Assembly (NCBI GenBank): GCA_025352225.1
Contig: JANXTT010000160.1
Coordinates: 43,933-107,932, forward strand
Source: Mucilaginibacter sp.
Lineage (GTDB): Bacteria > Bacteroidota > Bacteroidia > Sphingobacteriales > Sphingobacteriaceae
DNA length: 64,000 nucleotides
Direction of reading: 5' to 3'
A program made the translations under genes and the position numbers. Below are positions 25,858-35,332 of this stretch, piece after piece. Under the pieces are notes generated by a model. It made no database searches. It saw only the letters and a program-made list of their open reading frames with translations, and was not told the origin of the DNA. Position 1 is the first letter of the stretch. Every line of letters starts with the position of its first letter.

Positions 25858-28800
25858 TTAAACGGCATCTGCCGCTTCGGGAAAATGGATATAAAAAACA
25901 GTGCCTTTACCGGGTTCAGTTTCAAAAGAGATACTGCCACCAGCATACTCAATAGCATTTTTTACTAAAGCAAGGCCTAATCCGGTACCAGAGCTTTTGG
26001 TAGTAAAATTAGGTACAAATATCCTTTCGCGTAAAGCTTCAGGTATTCCATCCCCATTATCCTTAATCTTGATCCACAAATCTTTCCCATTAATGTTGGG
26101 TATAATTTCAACCAAACCTTTTCGTTCAGGGGGCATGGCCTCAATTGCATTTTTTAGTAAATTATTAAAACTCCGCAAAAGCTGGTCCTTATCAGCTAAA
26201 ACAAAAAATGGCGTATTCGAAACATGGTATATAATTTCAAAATTATCTGTTTCCTTAAAAATAGTAGTTGCCTGAGAGATCACATCAAAGATGTTAAACC
26301 GCTCTAATTGGGTTTCGGGCATCTTGGCAAAGTTTGAAAACTCAGAAGCTATGCGTGACAGGCTATCTATTTGTTCCACAAATGATTTGGTAAATCGTTC
26401 AAATTTCTGATCAAATTTAGGGTCCTTATCCTTCCATGATTTTTCGAGTAATTGCAAGCCTAATTTTAGTGGGGTTAATGGGTTTTTTATTTCATGGGCA
26501 ACCTGTTTCGCCATTTCGCGCCATGCATTCTCCCGCTCAGATTTGGCTAGCTTTTGCGCACTGTTTTCGAGTGCCGCAATCATGTTATTATACTCTTTTA
26601 TTAACGATCCTATTTCATCATTATGTTCCCAGTGTATGGGCTCATTTTTGCGGCCATATATTGTTTTACTTAAGCTTTGTTGGATGAGCGTTAATGGGGT
26701 TGTTATTTGTCGGGCAATAACTATAGCAAACAAACCAATAGCAATAAATACCAACGCATATACATTAATCATTGTATTTAAAAACGATCCGATGCGTTCC
26801 CGATATTCAGTTTCGGTAGAGAAGTAAGGCACCTGTAAAAAGCCAATTACATTGTTTTTTGAATTTCTAACCGGAGCGTAAGCCGCTTTATAATTTAAGC
26901 CCCCAATAACCTCCTCGTTAATATAGCCAGATTTTTGGAGTTTATTTAAATAAATAAACGCCTGCGCATTCATCCGGCGGGCAATTAAATTGGTACCGTA
27001 TAATTTGGGTTGTGTAGTTAATAGCAAAACGCCATCTTTATCATATAATGTTAAATCTGATGAATAAGTATCTGCAAATGAATTAAAGGCATATTGTGTG
27101 TCTTCGTTCGGGGCGATGATTATTTTATCAAAAAAAACTTTTTCGAACGCAACCGCTATCCGCGAAATTTTATCGTGAATTAAATCATCCTGCTGAGTTT
27201 GATATTGCCTGCTTACCGATAAAAACGTGAGTATCCCAATTATCAATAATGTAATTACAACCGCGAATACCATGGATACCTGTATACGGGTTTTATAAAG
27301 TACTTTGTCAAAATTTGCCCAAAAATTCCATTTAATAGTTTTTAGCTTATTGCGTTTTTTATAGTTTTCCAATAACGCCTTTATGCCTATTACTAATAAG
27401 GTAAATAACAAAAACACCAAAAAGAAAAATGTAAGTGAGGTAACTATATTATATGCTTTATTATCTTCCTTACTTACAACGATAATTTTTTGTTCGGTTG
27501 GCTGATAAATAAGATGGCTGTATTCGGGTTTGACGCCCGTAGTTTTATATACATATTGTTTAAGTTTACCTGCAAACTCAAAATTAGCTAAGCTATAAGT
27601 ATATTTTCCACTTTGATTGAGCAATTTACCATCACTATAAAACGCATATGAATAGGGTTTAAACTCATCACTGCTTTTTGTTTTACCCTCAATTAATAAT
27701 TCAGGAAAAGGTTCCGCGTTTTTAAGTGGTTTAGATTTAAGCTCAATTATAAGTGTCCCTAATTGTTCGTTATGCTTATTTATAGGGATTATAGCAAAAT
27801 AGCTTTGGAAGCCAAAAGCACTGTTAACTTTATAAAAATAATGCGTAGTATTAACTTTAAAAGCACTGTATAATACCAGATCTTTATAGTCGTTTAAAGC
27901 AAACTCATTATTACCCGATAGTGATTCGTTTTTTGTATTATAGGCGTAGGTTTTAAAATCATACTTAGACAAGTATCCATCAAAATATAGTTTTTGAAAC
28001 CTGTTTTTAAGATAGTTGTGGTTACGAGCGGCGTCAGCAAAATAGGTTAATACAACAGGGTCATTAGTGATCTGTTCTTCAAATTGTTTAAATAAATATT
28101 CTGCTGTAAGATCATTGGCAAGTTCAAGCTTTTGAACCAGTAGTTTACGTGTTTCCTTTTCTTTTTTTGATTGGAATGAGTATAATTTGACAGATGAAAT
28201 GGAGGCACAGATGATAATAATACCGATATACATTAAAGGAGTAAACCGTCCTTTGTCATAAATAACACCAAACCCTCTTATAATAATTAGTAAAGACCAT
28301 AAAATAAAAAAACCGGAGAAGCCGCTTACATAAGCTTCAATAATGGTTATCAATACAATTACCGCGGCAAAGATCCATAGTTTAGTAACATGGCCGATAT
28401 TAAGTTTTAAACTAACAACTAAAATAGTTTCGCCAAATAAAATAAAAATTAAAAAGCCAAAGCATAAGCCAATAACCCCAACTATGCTTAAATTGGTTAA
28501 ATTAAGTACATTATTAACATCAAAATTTATTTTAGAGTTGAGCACCAAACTCGAAAACAAGTTTAATAGAACAACAGAAAGCGTTATTAAAAGAGCCAAA
28601 CAACTTATATAAATTAAATAGCTCCAAAATGTGTTTTTTGTAAGTTTAATAATTCGGCGGCGCCTGTTATAAACAAATAGGGTAAACCAGGTTATAAGAA
28701 GCAGATTAATAATAAAATCTCCCAATGATGGGAACACAGCATTTGACGCGTAATAAGAAGGGTCAAAAAGATCTATTTCTGCATAAATATCAGGCCAGTG

Positions 28801-29577
28801 AAAATAAAGGTTTATAAAACGTATAAGTACAATAAAGCTGGCTACAATAGCGAAAGAAACAAATATATTACTCTTTTTCGATACATAATCAGCCGCGGTG
28901 TTAACCAGTGCACAAAGCAATAACATACCGCTAAGCCATAATAAAATTTGCACATAAGCAAATACGTGGTTTAAATCATTCGCGTTTAATTTTACCGAAA
29001 ACAGGTAGGCGTTGGTGTAACTATGAACCGCATAGATATTATGCTCCGTAAAATCCGCGATGTCAATATTATCATCCTGTAAAAGGTCGGGCGAAAACGT
29101 ATTTTGCAGATATTGATTTTGATAGCTATAATTATTTTTTATCGGTATAAAAAATATAACGGAAAAATCGCCTTCGGTTTTTTTTATAGCTTCATAATAT
29201 CCATTAGGTTCCTTTAAAAAAGAACTCCCATCTTTCAAAAAAAGCGCATCATTGGGTAATATACGTATACTGTTCCAATAAGTTAGCTGGTTGTTACGAT
29301 AGGTGGCCAGATAGATATTGTCGTTTTTAACAAGGTTGATAAGCTCAAGTCCGTATTGCTCATTATTATCAATATGTTTTAGCTTAATAAAATTGGTTTT
29401 ACTATCAATAAAGGTATGAATCAGCTCTTCTTTTTGGTGCAGATGATTTTCGAGTGTATAGGTACTGCTTTCCAGATTATTTCGTGAGCTGTAGGTTTGC
29501 TTAGAAATAATAGCCGTTAAAAAAAGGCTTAAACAAATAAGTGCGAGTAACCAGCGTATTTTAGCAGCAGTATTCAA
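25858..29577 (-). CDS. Very large multi-span sensor histidine kinase, orphan
   Basis: The 1239-residue kinase has an N-terminal helix and an extracytoplasmic domain (to about 200), then a block of about ten helices (about 210-465). A second extracytoplasmic region (to about 700) is followed by another helix, a linker, a helix near 770 and a sensor domain (to about 930). A final helix is followed by HAMP (about 955-1010). The kinase core is ATP-dependent: phospho-acceptor His1028 in AHEIKNPLTPLKLGLQLL, N-box NNLLKNAIEAMP (about 1138) and G-boxes DNGDGIP and TGLGLALVKNAIEYAGG. It resembles NtrY-like kinases in its core. No response regulator gene is adjacent, so its partner must be elsewhere. 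At 3.7 kb it is the largest gene in the window. Confidence 0.92.
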   Translation of the reverse strand: MNTAAKIRWLLALICLSLFLTAIISKQTYSSRNNLESSTYTLENHLHQKEELIHTFIDSKTNFIKLKHIDNNEQYGLELINLVKNDNIYLATYRNNQLTYWNSIRILPNDALFLKDGSSFLKEPNGYYEAIKKTEGDFSVIFFIPIKNNYSYQNQYLQNTFSPDLLQDDNIDIADFTEHNIYAVHSYTNAYLFSVKLNANDLNHVFAYVQILLWLSGMLLLCALVNTAADYVSKKSNIFVSFAIVASFIVLIRFINLYFHWPDIYAEIDLFDPSYYASNAVFPSLGDFIINLLLITWFTLFVYNRRRRIIKLTKNTFWSYLIYISCLALLITLSVVLLNLFSSLVLNSKINFDVNNVLNLTNLSIVGVIGLCFGFLIFILFGETILVVSLKLNIGHVTKLWIFAAVIVLITIIEAYVSGFSGFFILWSLLIIIRGFGVIYDKGRFTPLMYIGIIIICASISSVKLYSFQSKKEKETRKLLVQKLELANDLTAEYLFKQFEEQITNDPVVLTYFADAARNHNYLKNRFQKLYFDGYLSKYDFKTYAYNTKNESLSGNNEFALNDYKDLVLYSAFKVNTTHYFYKVNSAFGFQSYFAIIPINKHNEQLGTLIIELKSKPLKNAEPFPELLIEGKTKSSDEFKPYSYAFYSDGKLLNQSGKYTYSLANFEFAGKLKQYVYKTTGVKPEYSHLIYQPTEQKIIVVSKEDNKAYNIVTSLTFFFLVFLLFTLLVIGIKALLENYKKRNKLKTIKWNFWANFDKVLYKTRIQVSMVFAVVITLLIIGILTFLSVSRQYQTQQDDLIHDKISRIAVAFEKVFFDKIIIAPNEDTQYAFNSFADTYSSDLTLYDKDGVLLLTTQPKLYGTNLIARRMNAQAFIYLNKLQKSGYINEEVIGGLNYKAAYAPVRNSKNNVIGFLQVPYFSTETEYRERIGSFLNTMINVYALVFIAIGLFAIVIARQITTPLTLIQQSLSKTIYGRKNEPIHWEHNDEIGSLIKEYNNMIAALENSAQKLAKSERENAWREMAKQVAHEIKNPLTPLKLGLQLLEKSWKDKDPKFDQKFERFTKSFVEQIDSLSRIASEFSNFAKMPETQLERFNIFDVISQATTIFKETDNFEIIYHVSNTPFFVLADKDQLLRSFNNLLKNAIEAMPPERKGLVEIIPNINGKDLWIKIKDNGDGIPEALRERIFVPNFTTKSSGTGLGLALVKNAIEYAGGSISFETEPGKGTVFYIHFPEAADAV

Positions 29578-29641
29578 GTTATATATTTTATTGAAATAAA
29601 ATTAATATAATAAAAGTAATACGGCCAAAGGAACGTATAGA

Positions 29642-30532
29642 TCAGGTTAACAACAAGGTGGCACTTTCTGTTTTTACAGAACGGTCTACTTTTTTTACTA
29701 AGCCCTGCAAAACATTACCAGGGCCAACCTCTGTAAACGAGGTCGCTCCATCTTGTAGCATGCGCTGCATTGTTTGTGTCCAACGAACAGGGCCTGTTAA
29801 TTGCGAAATTAAGTTAGCTTTTATGTTTTCAGCATCGGTATAAGGTTTGGCATCTATATTTTGATAAACCGGGCAAACCGGGCTTTTTATTGCAGTAGCT
29901 AAAATTGCCGCTTCCAATTCAACTTTAGCCAGTTCCATTAATGGCGAATGAAACGCCCCACCAACATTTAGTTTTAAAGCCCTTTTCGCACCTGCGGCTG
30001 TAAGCAATTCGCAGGCCTGATCAATACCTGCAATAGTGCCCGATATAACCAATTGCCCGGGGCAATTATAATTAGCCGGAACCACAACATGGCTTATCCG
30101 TTGGCAAATATCCTCCACCGTAAAATCATCCAGGCCCAATATAGCAGCCATTGTTGAGGGTTGTACCTCACAGGCCTTTTGCATGGCGTTGGCACGGGCG
30201 GCCACTAATCTCAAACCGTCCTCGAATGATAGCGCGCCGGCAGCCACCAAAGCCGAAAACTCACCTAAAGAATGGCCCGCAACCATTTCGGGTTTAAAAT
30301 CATCACCTAGCGTTTTTGCTAATATAACCGAATGTAAAAATATGGCCGGTTGTGTAACGTTAGTTTGTTTTAAATCCTCAACCGTGCCGTTAAACATAAT
30401 GTCGGTAATGCGGAATCCCAAAATATTATTTGCTGTTTCAAAAAGCTCGCGGGCGTAATCTGATTGCTCGTAAATATCTTTGCCCATGCCCGCAAACTGA
30501 GCACCCTGTCCTGGAAAAATGTATGCCTTCAA
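29642..30532 (-). CDS. fabD: Malonyl CoA-acyl carrier protein transacylase
   Basis: The 296-residue enzyme moves malonyl groups from CoA to ACP for fatty acid synthesis. The N-terminus AYIFPGQGAQFAGMGKD is characteristic. The nucleophile Ser88 lies in VAGHSLGEFSAL and His195 in GGAFHSPLM; the late motif EVGPGNVLQGLVKK is present. Length is standard. It lies 52 bp after folE on the minus strand, so the two may share a transcript, although the functions differ. Confidence 0.96.
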   Translation of the reverse strand: MKAYIFPGQGAQFAGMGKDIYEQSDYARELFETANNILGFRITDIMFNGTVEDLKQTNVTQPAIFLHSVILAKTLGDDFKPEMVAGHSLGEFSALVAAGALSFEDGLRLVAARANAMQKACEVQPSTMAAILGLDDFTVEDICQRISHVVVPANYNCPGQLVISGTIAGIDQACELLTAAGAKRALKLNVGGAFHSPLMELAKVELEAAILATAIKSPVCPVYQNIDAKPYTDAENIKANLISQLTGPVRWTQTMQRMLQDGATSFTEVGPGNVLQGLVKKVDRSVKTESATLLLT

Positions 30533-30584
30533 GTTGTTAGTATTATTATGGTTACTGGTTGATATGTGTAATCTCTGTTTCAGA

Positions 30585-31223
30585 TTAACTTAGTTTTGAT
30601 GATATTAATTGTAAAAACTCTGTCCTTGTTTTTTCTTTCAAAAACTCCCCTGTAAAGGCAGACGTTGTGGTAACAGAGTTTTGTTTTTGAACCCCCCGCA
30701 TGCACATACATAAATGCCGGCATTCCATAACTACGGCAACCCCAATGGGCTGTAGCGTGTCGTGTATGCAATCCCTAATTTGGTTAGTTAACCGCTCTTG
30801 TACCTGCAACCGGCGCGCGTAAGCGTCAACAACGCGCGGTATCTTACTTAAGCCTACTACGTGCCCGTTTGGGATATATGCAATATGAGCCTTCCCAAAA
30901 AACGGCAGCATATGATGCTCGCACATCGAATAGATCTCAATATCTTTAACAACAACCATTTGGCTGTAATCTTCTTTAAACTTAGCCGATTCTAGTATGG
31001 CATGCGGGTTCAGGTCGTACCCATGTGTAAGGAAAAGCAATGCCTTAGCCACACGTTCGGGTGTTTTAACTAACCCTTCCCGATTAGGGTCTTCGCCTAA
31101 TTGAACTAAAATATCTTTATAATGCGTTGATATGCTTTCAATAAAGGCGGGGTTATAACGGTCTATTTTAATATATCCGTCAATTCCTTCCTCATCATCA
31201 TGATTATAATTTTCGTTATTCAT
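30585..31223 (-). CDS. folE: GTP cyclohydrolase I
   Basis: The 212-residue enzyme converts GTP to dihydroneopterin triphosphate, the first step of folate and pterin synthesis. Zinc-binding Cys-His-His is visible in [19 protein letters not shown] (as CEHHMLPF) and the third ligand in [34 protein letters not shown] and SAFTGEF are further signatures. The acidic N-terminal extension ([16 protein letters not shown]) is not conserved. It lies 6 bp after the PTPS-like gene, so the two pterin genes form an operon. Confidence 0.96.
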   Translation of the reverse strand: MNNENYNHDDEEGIDGYIKIDRYNPAFIESISTHYKDILVQLGEDPNREGLVKTPERVAKALLFLTHGYDLNPHAILESAKFKEDYSQMVVVKDIEIYSMCEHHMLPFFGKAHIAYIPNGHVVGLSKIPRVVDAYARRLQVQERLTNQIRDCIHDTLQPIGVAVVMECRHLCMCMRGVQKQNSVTTTSAFTGEFLKEKTRTEFLQLISSKLS

Positions 31224-31229
31224 ATCAGT

Positions 31230-31649
31230 TTAGCCTCCAAAGTATTCGGCAGAATTATTTTCGGTTTCGTAAAGTTTTACAGAGTGCAGAAAAACACCTT
31301 CGTAGGCTTCAATCGGTGTTTTTAACTGGTTAAATATTTCAATACAAAGCAACTCGGTTGATGCCATTTTACCTTTCATAAAATCAACGTCAAGGTTAAT
31401 GTTTTTATGATCGAGTTTTTCAATAACATGTTCATTAATAATAACTTTGAGTTCTTTTAAGTCCATTAAATAACCTGTAGCGTGGGTGATTTCGCCTTTT
31501 ACTGTTACAAACAGGTTGTAATTATGCCCATGCCAGTTTGGGTTGGCGCACTTACCAAACACCTCTGCATTTTTTTCAGGGCTCCATTCTTCGCGGTACA
31601 TACGGTGTGCCGCGTTAAAATGTTCTTTCCGTGTAATAAAAATCATCAT
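31230..31649 (-). CDS. queD: 6-pyruvoyl-tetrahydropterin synthase / QueD family protein
   Basis: I start at the ATG pair at 31649/31646 (MIFITRKEHFNAAHRMY); the frame runs 10 codons further but adds only non-conserved residues. Counting from the second Met, zinc ligands are His14, His39 and His41 (FNAAHRM; WHGHNYNL). Cys33 (FGKCANPN) is the expected catalytic Cys. The family acts on dihydroneopterin triphosphate, either for queuosine precursor synthesis (QueD) or tetrahydrobiopterin. The spacing of Cys and His suits either. It is translated just ahead of folE, whose product is its substrate. Confidence 0.88.
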   Translation of the reverse strand: MMIFITRKEHFNAAHRMYREEWSPEKNAEVFGKCANPNWHGHNYNLFVTVKGEITHATGYLMDLKELKVIINEHVIEKLDHKNINLDVDFMKGKMASTELLCIEIFNQLKTPIEAYEGVFLHSVKLYETENNSAEYFGG

Positions 31650-31718
31650 AGCAATTGTTGATGCAAATATATAAAACAAAAACGCGGTAATAGTTTTATC
31701 TTAGTGATCAAATAAGAC

Positions 31719-32342
31719 ATGCAAATTTTAATTGTTGCCGCTACGCAGGCAGAAATCCAACCGTTATTAAACTACTTTAACGAAAAAAAGCCGTTTGACG
31801 TGTTAATTACCGGAGTTGGTATGGTTGCCACTGCCTACGCATTGGGAAATAAAACAAGTATCAGTAAATATGACCTGACCATTAACCTTGGAATAGCAGG
31901 TAGTTTTGACAAAAATATTGCATTAGGCGAGGTTGTTAATATTCAGAAAGATTGTTTATCAGAGCTTGGCGCCGAAGATGGGGATTATTTTATTGACATC
32001 CAATCCCTTGGTTTTGGCGAAAGTATTTATGAAAACGATGCTGATATTAATTATTTTTCCAACCGTTTTAACCTAAAAAAGGTTAGCGCTATTACTGTAA
32101 ATACGGTTCATGGTAATGAGGGCTCTATTTTAAAAATCAGCCAACAATTACATCCTCAATTAGAAAGCATGGAAGGTGCAGCGTTTTTTTACGCCTGCCA
32201 GCACGCCGGTATTATGGGATTACAAATCAGGGCGGTGTCAAATTACATTGAAAAACGTAACCGGGATAACTGGAACATAGCGTTAGCCATAAAAAATCTG
32301 AATAACTTTGCCATACAATTTATTGAGGATATAACTCAATAG
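31719..32342 (+). CDS. mqnB: Futalosine hydrolase
   Basis: The 207-residue protein belongs to the purine-nucleoside phosphorylase/MTAN fold (MQILIVAATQAEIQPLL, ITGVGMVATAYALG, LTINLGIAGSF, SMEGAAFFYACQHAG). MqnB splits futalosine to dehypoxanthine futalosine and hypoxanthine in the alternative menaquinone pathway. The mqnB identity, rather than a generic MTA/SAH nucleosidase, is supported by the directly following mqnD gene (13 bp gap). Confidence 0.92.
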   Translation: MQILIVAATQAEIQPLLNYFNEKKPFDVLITGVGMVATAYALGNKTSISKYDLTINLGIAGSFDKNIALGEVVNIQKDCLSELGAEDGDYFIDIQSLGFGESIYENDADINYFSNRFNLKKVSAITVNTVHGNEGSILKISQQLHPQLESMEGAAFFYACQHAGIMGLQIRAVSNYIEKRNRDNWNIALAIKNLNNFAIQFIEDITQ

Positions 32343-32355
32343 TAATATATACCTT

Positions 32356-33195
32356 ATGAAACTATCCCTGGGATTTTCTCCTTGCCCTAATGATACTTTT
32401 ATTTTTGACGCGCTAATTCACCATAAAATTGATACTGAGGGCTTAGAGTTTGAAGTATTGTTTGACGATGTGGAAACACTAAATCAGAAAGCTTTTAAAG
32501 GAACGCTTGATATTACAAAACTAAGTTATCATGCATTTGCCTATGTAACCAACAAATATGTACTATTAGATGCGGGAAGTGCCCTGGGTTTTGGAGTTGG
32601 GCCATTGTTGATCACCAAACAAGTTGATAGCTCAAACCAGCTTTTAAATATCTCAAATCTTAAAATTGGTATGCCTGGTAAATATACTACAGCCAATTTT
32701 TTATTGGGCCTGGCTTACCCAGAAGCTAATAACAAAGTAGAAATGCTATTTTCGGAAATAGAGGGTGCCCTGCTTAACGATAAAATCGACCTTGGATTGA
32801 TCATCCACGAAAATCGTTTTACTTACCAGGATAAAGGCTTATATAAAATTATCGACCTGGGCGAATACTGGGAGCAGCTAACCGGTTGCGCCATACCTTT
32901 AGGGGGCATTGTAGTTAAACGCAGTTTACCTCTGGATATTCAATTAAAAATTAACCGGATTTTAAAACGGTCCGTGCAATACGCTTTTGCCAATCCAAAA
33001 TCAGGGTTAGATTTTATACGTGAGCATTCGCAAGAAATGAGCGAGGATGTGATGTATAAACATATTGAATTATATGTAAATAAATATTCGGTAGAGTTGG
33101 GCGCAGGTGGTAGAAATGCGATACAACTGCTATTCGATAAAGCAATTGAAAAAAACATTATCCCAGCGATCAAAAATTCTATTTTTTTGACCTAG
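32356..33195 (+). CDS. mqnD: 1,4-dihydroxy-6-naphthoate synthase
   Basis: The 279-residue protein has the periplasmic-binding-like fold of MqnD, with the signature KLSLGFSPCPNDTFIFDAL and LDITKLSYHAFAYV. It converts cyclic dehypoxanthine futalosine to 1,4-dihydroxy-6-naphthoate. There is no signal peptide, as expected for the cytosolic enzyme. With mqnB it shows that this organism makes menaquinone by the futalosine route; mqnA and mqnC are not in the window. Confidence 0.95.
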   Translation: MKLSLGFSPCPNDTFIFDALIHHKIDTEGLEFEVLFDDVETLNQKAFKGTLDITKLSYHAFAYVTNKYVLLDAGSALGFGVGPLLITKQVDSSNQLLNISNLKIGMPGKYTTANFLLGLAYPEANNKVEMLFSEIEGALLNDKIDLGLIIHENRFTYQDKGLYKIIDLGEYWEQLTGCAIPLGGIVVKRSLPLDIQLKINRILKRSVQYAFANPKSGLDFIREHSQEMSEDVMYKHIELYVNKYSVELGAGGRNAIQLLFDKAIEKNIIPAIKNSIFLT

Positions 33196-33367
33196 TCTTT
33201 ATAGAGCGCCCTATTTGCACCGCTCGTGAATTAATCTATAATTAACGCGATCTTCTTTAGGCTATAATAATAGTCGCAATAGGATAAATTACAAGTCTAT
33301 TCCTCGGTTATGATTGTTTTTTTACTTAACAGCGAATATTTTAAGTATTTTTCCGAAAATATTAAAG

Positions 33368-35326
33368 ATGAAAATAATTTTTACACTCATTTTGCTGTTG
33401 ATTAATTTTGTTTCCCTTGCTCAAAATCCAACATCTGCATTTGGAAAAGTTGATATGGCCGATCTTCAACTAAAAGAATGTGATTTTGAAAAGGATGCAA
33501 ATGCTATGGTGCTTTTTGATAAAGGGGATGTATACTTTGATCAGGATTTTACCATTATAATGGAACGCCATAAACGCATAAAGATATTTAATGACAAAGG
33601 CAAAGATGCTGCTAATATTCGTATCCCTTACTATGGCGGTAACAGGGCGGAGTATATAACGGATATACAGGTTGAAACTATTAATGATAACAATGGTAAA
33701 CCCGAAATAACAAAACTCGAGCGGAAACTTATTTATACAGAAACTATTGATAAATTTAGGAACGCTATTGTTTTTGCATTTCCTAATGTAAAAGCAGGTT
33801 CGATAATTGAATATAAGTATCGCTATCAAAACCTGGCCACATTGCATTTGCCTGATTGGTATTTTCAAAGTTATATCCCGGTTAAGTACAGTGAAATAGC
33901 TACCGAGATTCCTGAGGAGCTTTATTACCGAAATCAAACACGGGTTCACCAGCAATATATTAAAAACACGTCTGAGTCGTTATCAAGAACATTAGGTGGA
34001 GGTGCTACTGCCAGACCAACAAATTTCGAAAAACAAATACATGCCCTAAATAATATACCATCATTACAAGATGAGCCTTATATGAGTTCTCGTAATGATA
34101 ATTTGCAAAGCATTTTGTTTCACTTAACTACAATTAAACCAATTGGTGGGTTTGTTAGAAGTGTGGATACCTGGGCAAAAATTGGTGGTATTGTAATTGA
34201 TGATGAAGATTTTGGCGGGCAGTTAAAGAGGAAATTAAAAGGCGAAGAGGCGATTATTGAAAAGGCTAAAACTTTAAAAAGCGATGATGAAAAAATAGCC
34301 TATGTTTTTAACGAAGTTAAAAATCGCATGAAATGGAACGATGATGACGAATGGTATACTAATGATGGAACTGTTAAAGCCTGGGAAAAACAAAGCGGGA
34401 GTTCAGCAGAAATTAACCTTGCATTATTTCATTTATTAAAGCAAATAGGGCTAAATGCCTATCCAATGATATTGAGCACACGAGATCACGGAAAAGTGAA
34501 TTATGCTTATCCTTTTTTATATCAATTTAACAGAGCCGTAGCCTATATTCCTGTTGATAGCGCGAAATATTACATATTAGATGCCACAAACAAATACAAT
34601 GTGTATAACGAAACGCCATCAGAGTTATTAAACTCATATGGGTTATTTATTGACAAAGGTAAAAAAATATATAATTTGTTATTTATAGAGAAAAAAGAAC
34701 CTGCCCGGCAAGTTATTATGGTAAATGCTGAGATAAAACCGGATAGTAAAATGATTGGAACTGCCGTAATAAATAACACAAGTTACTATAAAATACAAAA
34801 TGTAAAACTATATAAAAAGGACGGTGAAGAAAAATATAAAAACCACTTGAAAGATGATGACAATAACATCACTATATCATCATTAAAAATGGAAAACATG
34901 GACGTGGATAGTTTGCCGCTTACGCAAAAATTAGATTTTCAACTCACATTAACAGGTTCCGATGGGGGGTACATTTATTTTAGTCCTAATCTATTTACAT
35001 CACTGCGTAGTAATCCTCTGTTAAATGAAACCCGTGCTACAGACATTGATTTTAGCTACCGCTCAAATTATTCTATCAATGGGGCTTTTAAAATTCCGCT
35101 TGGATTTAAAACCGAAGCTTTACCTAAAAGCATTACATTAATGATGCCGGATAAAAGCATTAGTTTTAAACGTTTAGTTGGAGAAGAAGACGGGGTTATT
35201 CATGTGAGCTATATGATTAAGTATAATAAGGTTATCTATTTCAAAGAAGATTACCCCCAGTTGCATGAATTCTATAAAAAAATGCACGAGATGTTGAATG
35301 AACAAATTGTACTGAAAAAAGCGTAA
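33368..35326 (+). CDS. Secreted DUF3857 protein with degenerate transglutaminase-like domain
   Basis: The start at ATG 33368 gives signal peptide MKIIFTLILLLINFVSLAQ; an earlier in-frame codon would add 18 unrelated residues. The protein has about 652 residues. DUF3857 covers about 50-230 (FTIIMERHKRIKIFNDKG, KAGSIIEYKYRYQN). The transglutaminase-like domain (about 290-400) has lost its catalytic residues: the Cys position is Ser (GSSAEINLAL) and the His position is Arg (FNRAVAYI), while YILDAT keeps the Asp. It is therefore probably a non-enzymatic binding or assembly protein. The next gene (6 bp on) is a paralogue with the Cys and His intact. Confidence 0.85.
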   Translation: MKIIFTLILLLINFVSLAQNPTSAFGKVDMADLQLKECDFEKDANAMVLFDKGDVYFDQDFTIIMERHKRIKIFNDKGKDAANIRIPYYGGNRAEYITDIQVETINDNNGKPEITKLERKLIYTETIDKFRNAIVFAFPNVKAGSIIEYKYRYQNLATLHLPDWYFQSYIPVKYSEIATEIPEELYYRNQTRVHQQYIKNTSESLSRTLGGGATARPTNFEKQIHALNNIPSLQDEPYMSSRNDNLQSILFHLTTIKPIGGFVRSVDTWAKIGGIVIDDEDFGGQLKRKLKGEEAIIEKAKTLKSDDEKIAYVFNEVKNRMKWNDDDEWYTNDGTVKAWEKQSGSSAEINLALFHLLKQIGLNAYPMILSTRDHGKVNYAYPFLYQFNRAVAYIPVDSAKYYILDATNKYNVYNETPSELLNSYGLFIDKGKKIYNLLFIEKKEPARQVIMVNAEIKPDSKMIGTAVINNTSYYKIQNVKLYKKDGEEKYKNHLKDDDNNITISSLKMENMDVDSLPLTQKLDFQLTLTGSDGGYIYFSPNLFTSLRSNPLLNETRATDIDFSYRSNYSINGAFKIPLGFKTEALPKSITLMMPDKSISFKRLVGEEDGVIHVSYMIKYNKVIYFKEDYPQLHEFYKKMHEMLNEQIVLKKA

Positions 35327-35332
35327 CGGGAA

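Noticed and set aside
33204..33226. GAGCG...CGCTC hairpin after mqnD
   Set aside because: The stem is only 5 bp with no T-run, too weak to call a terminator.
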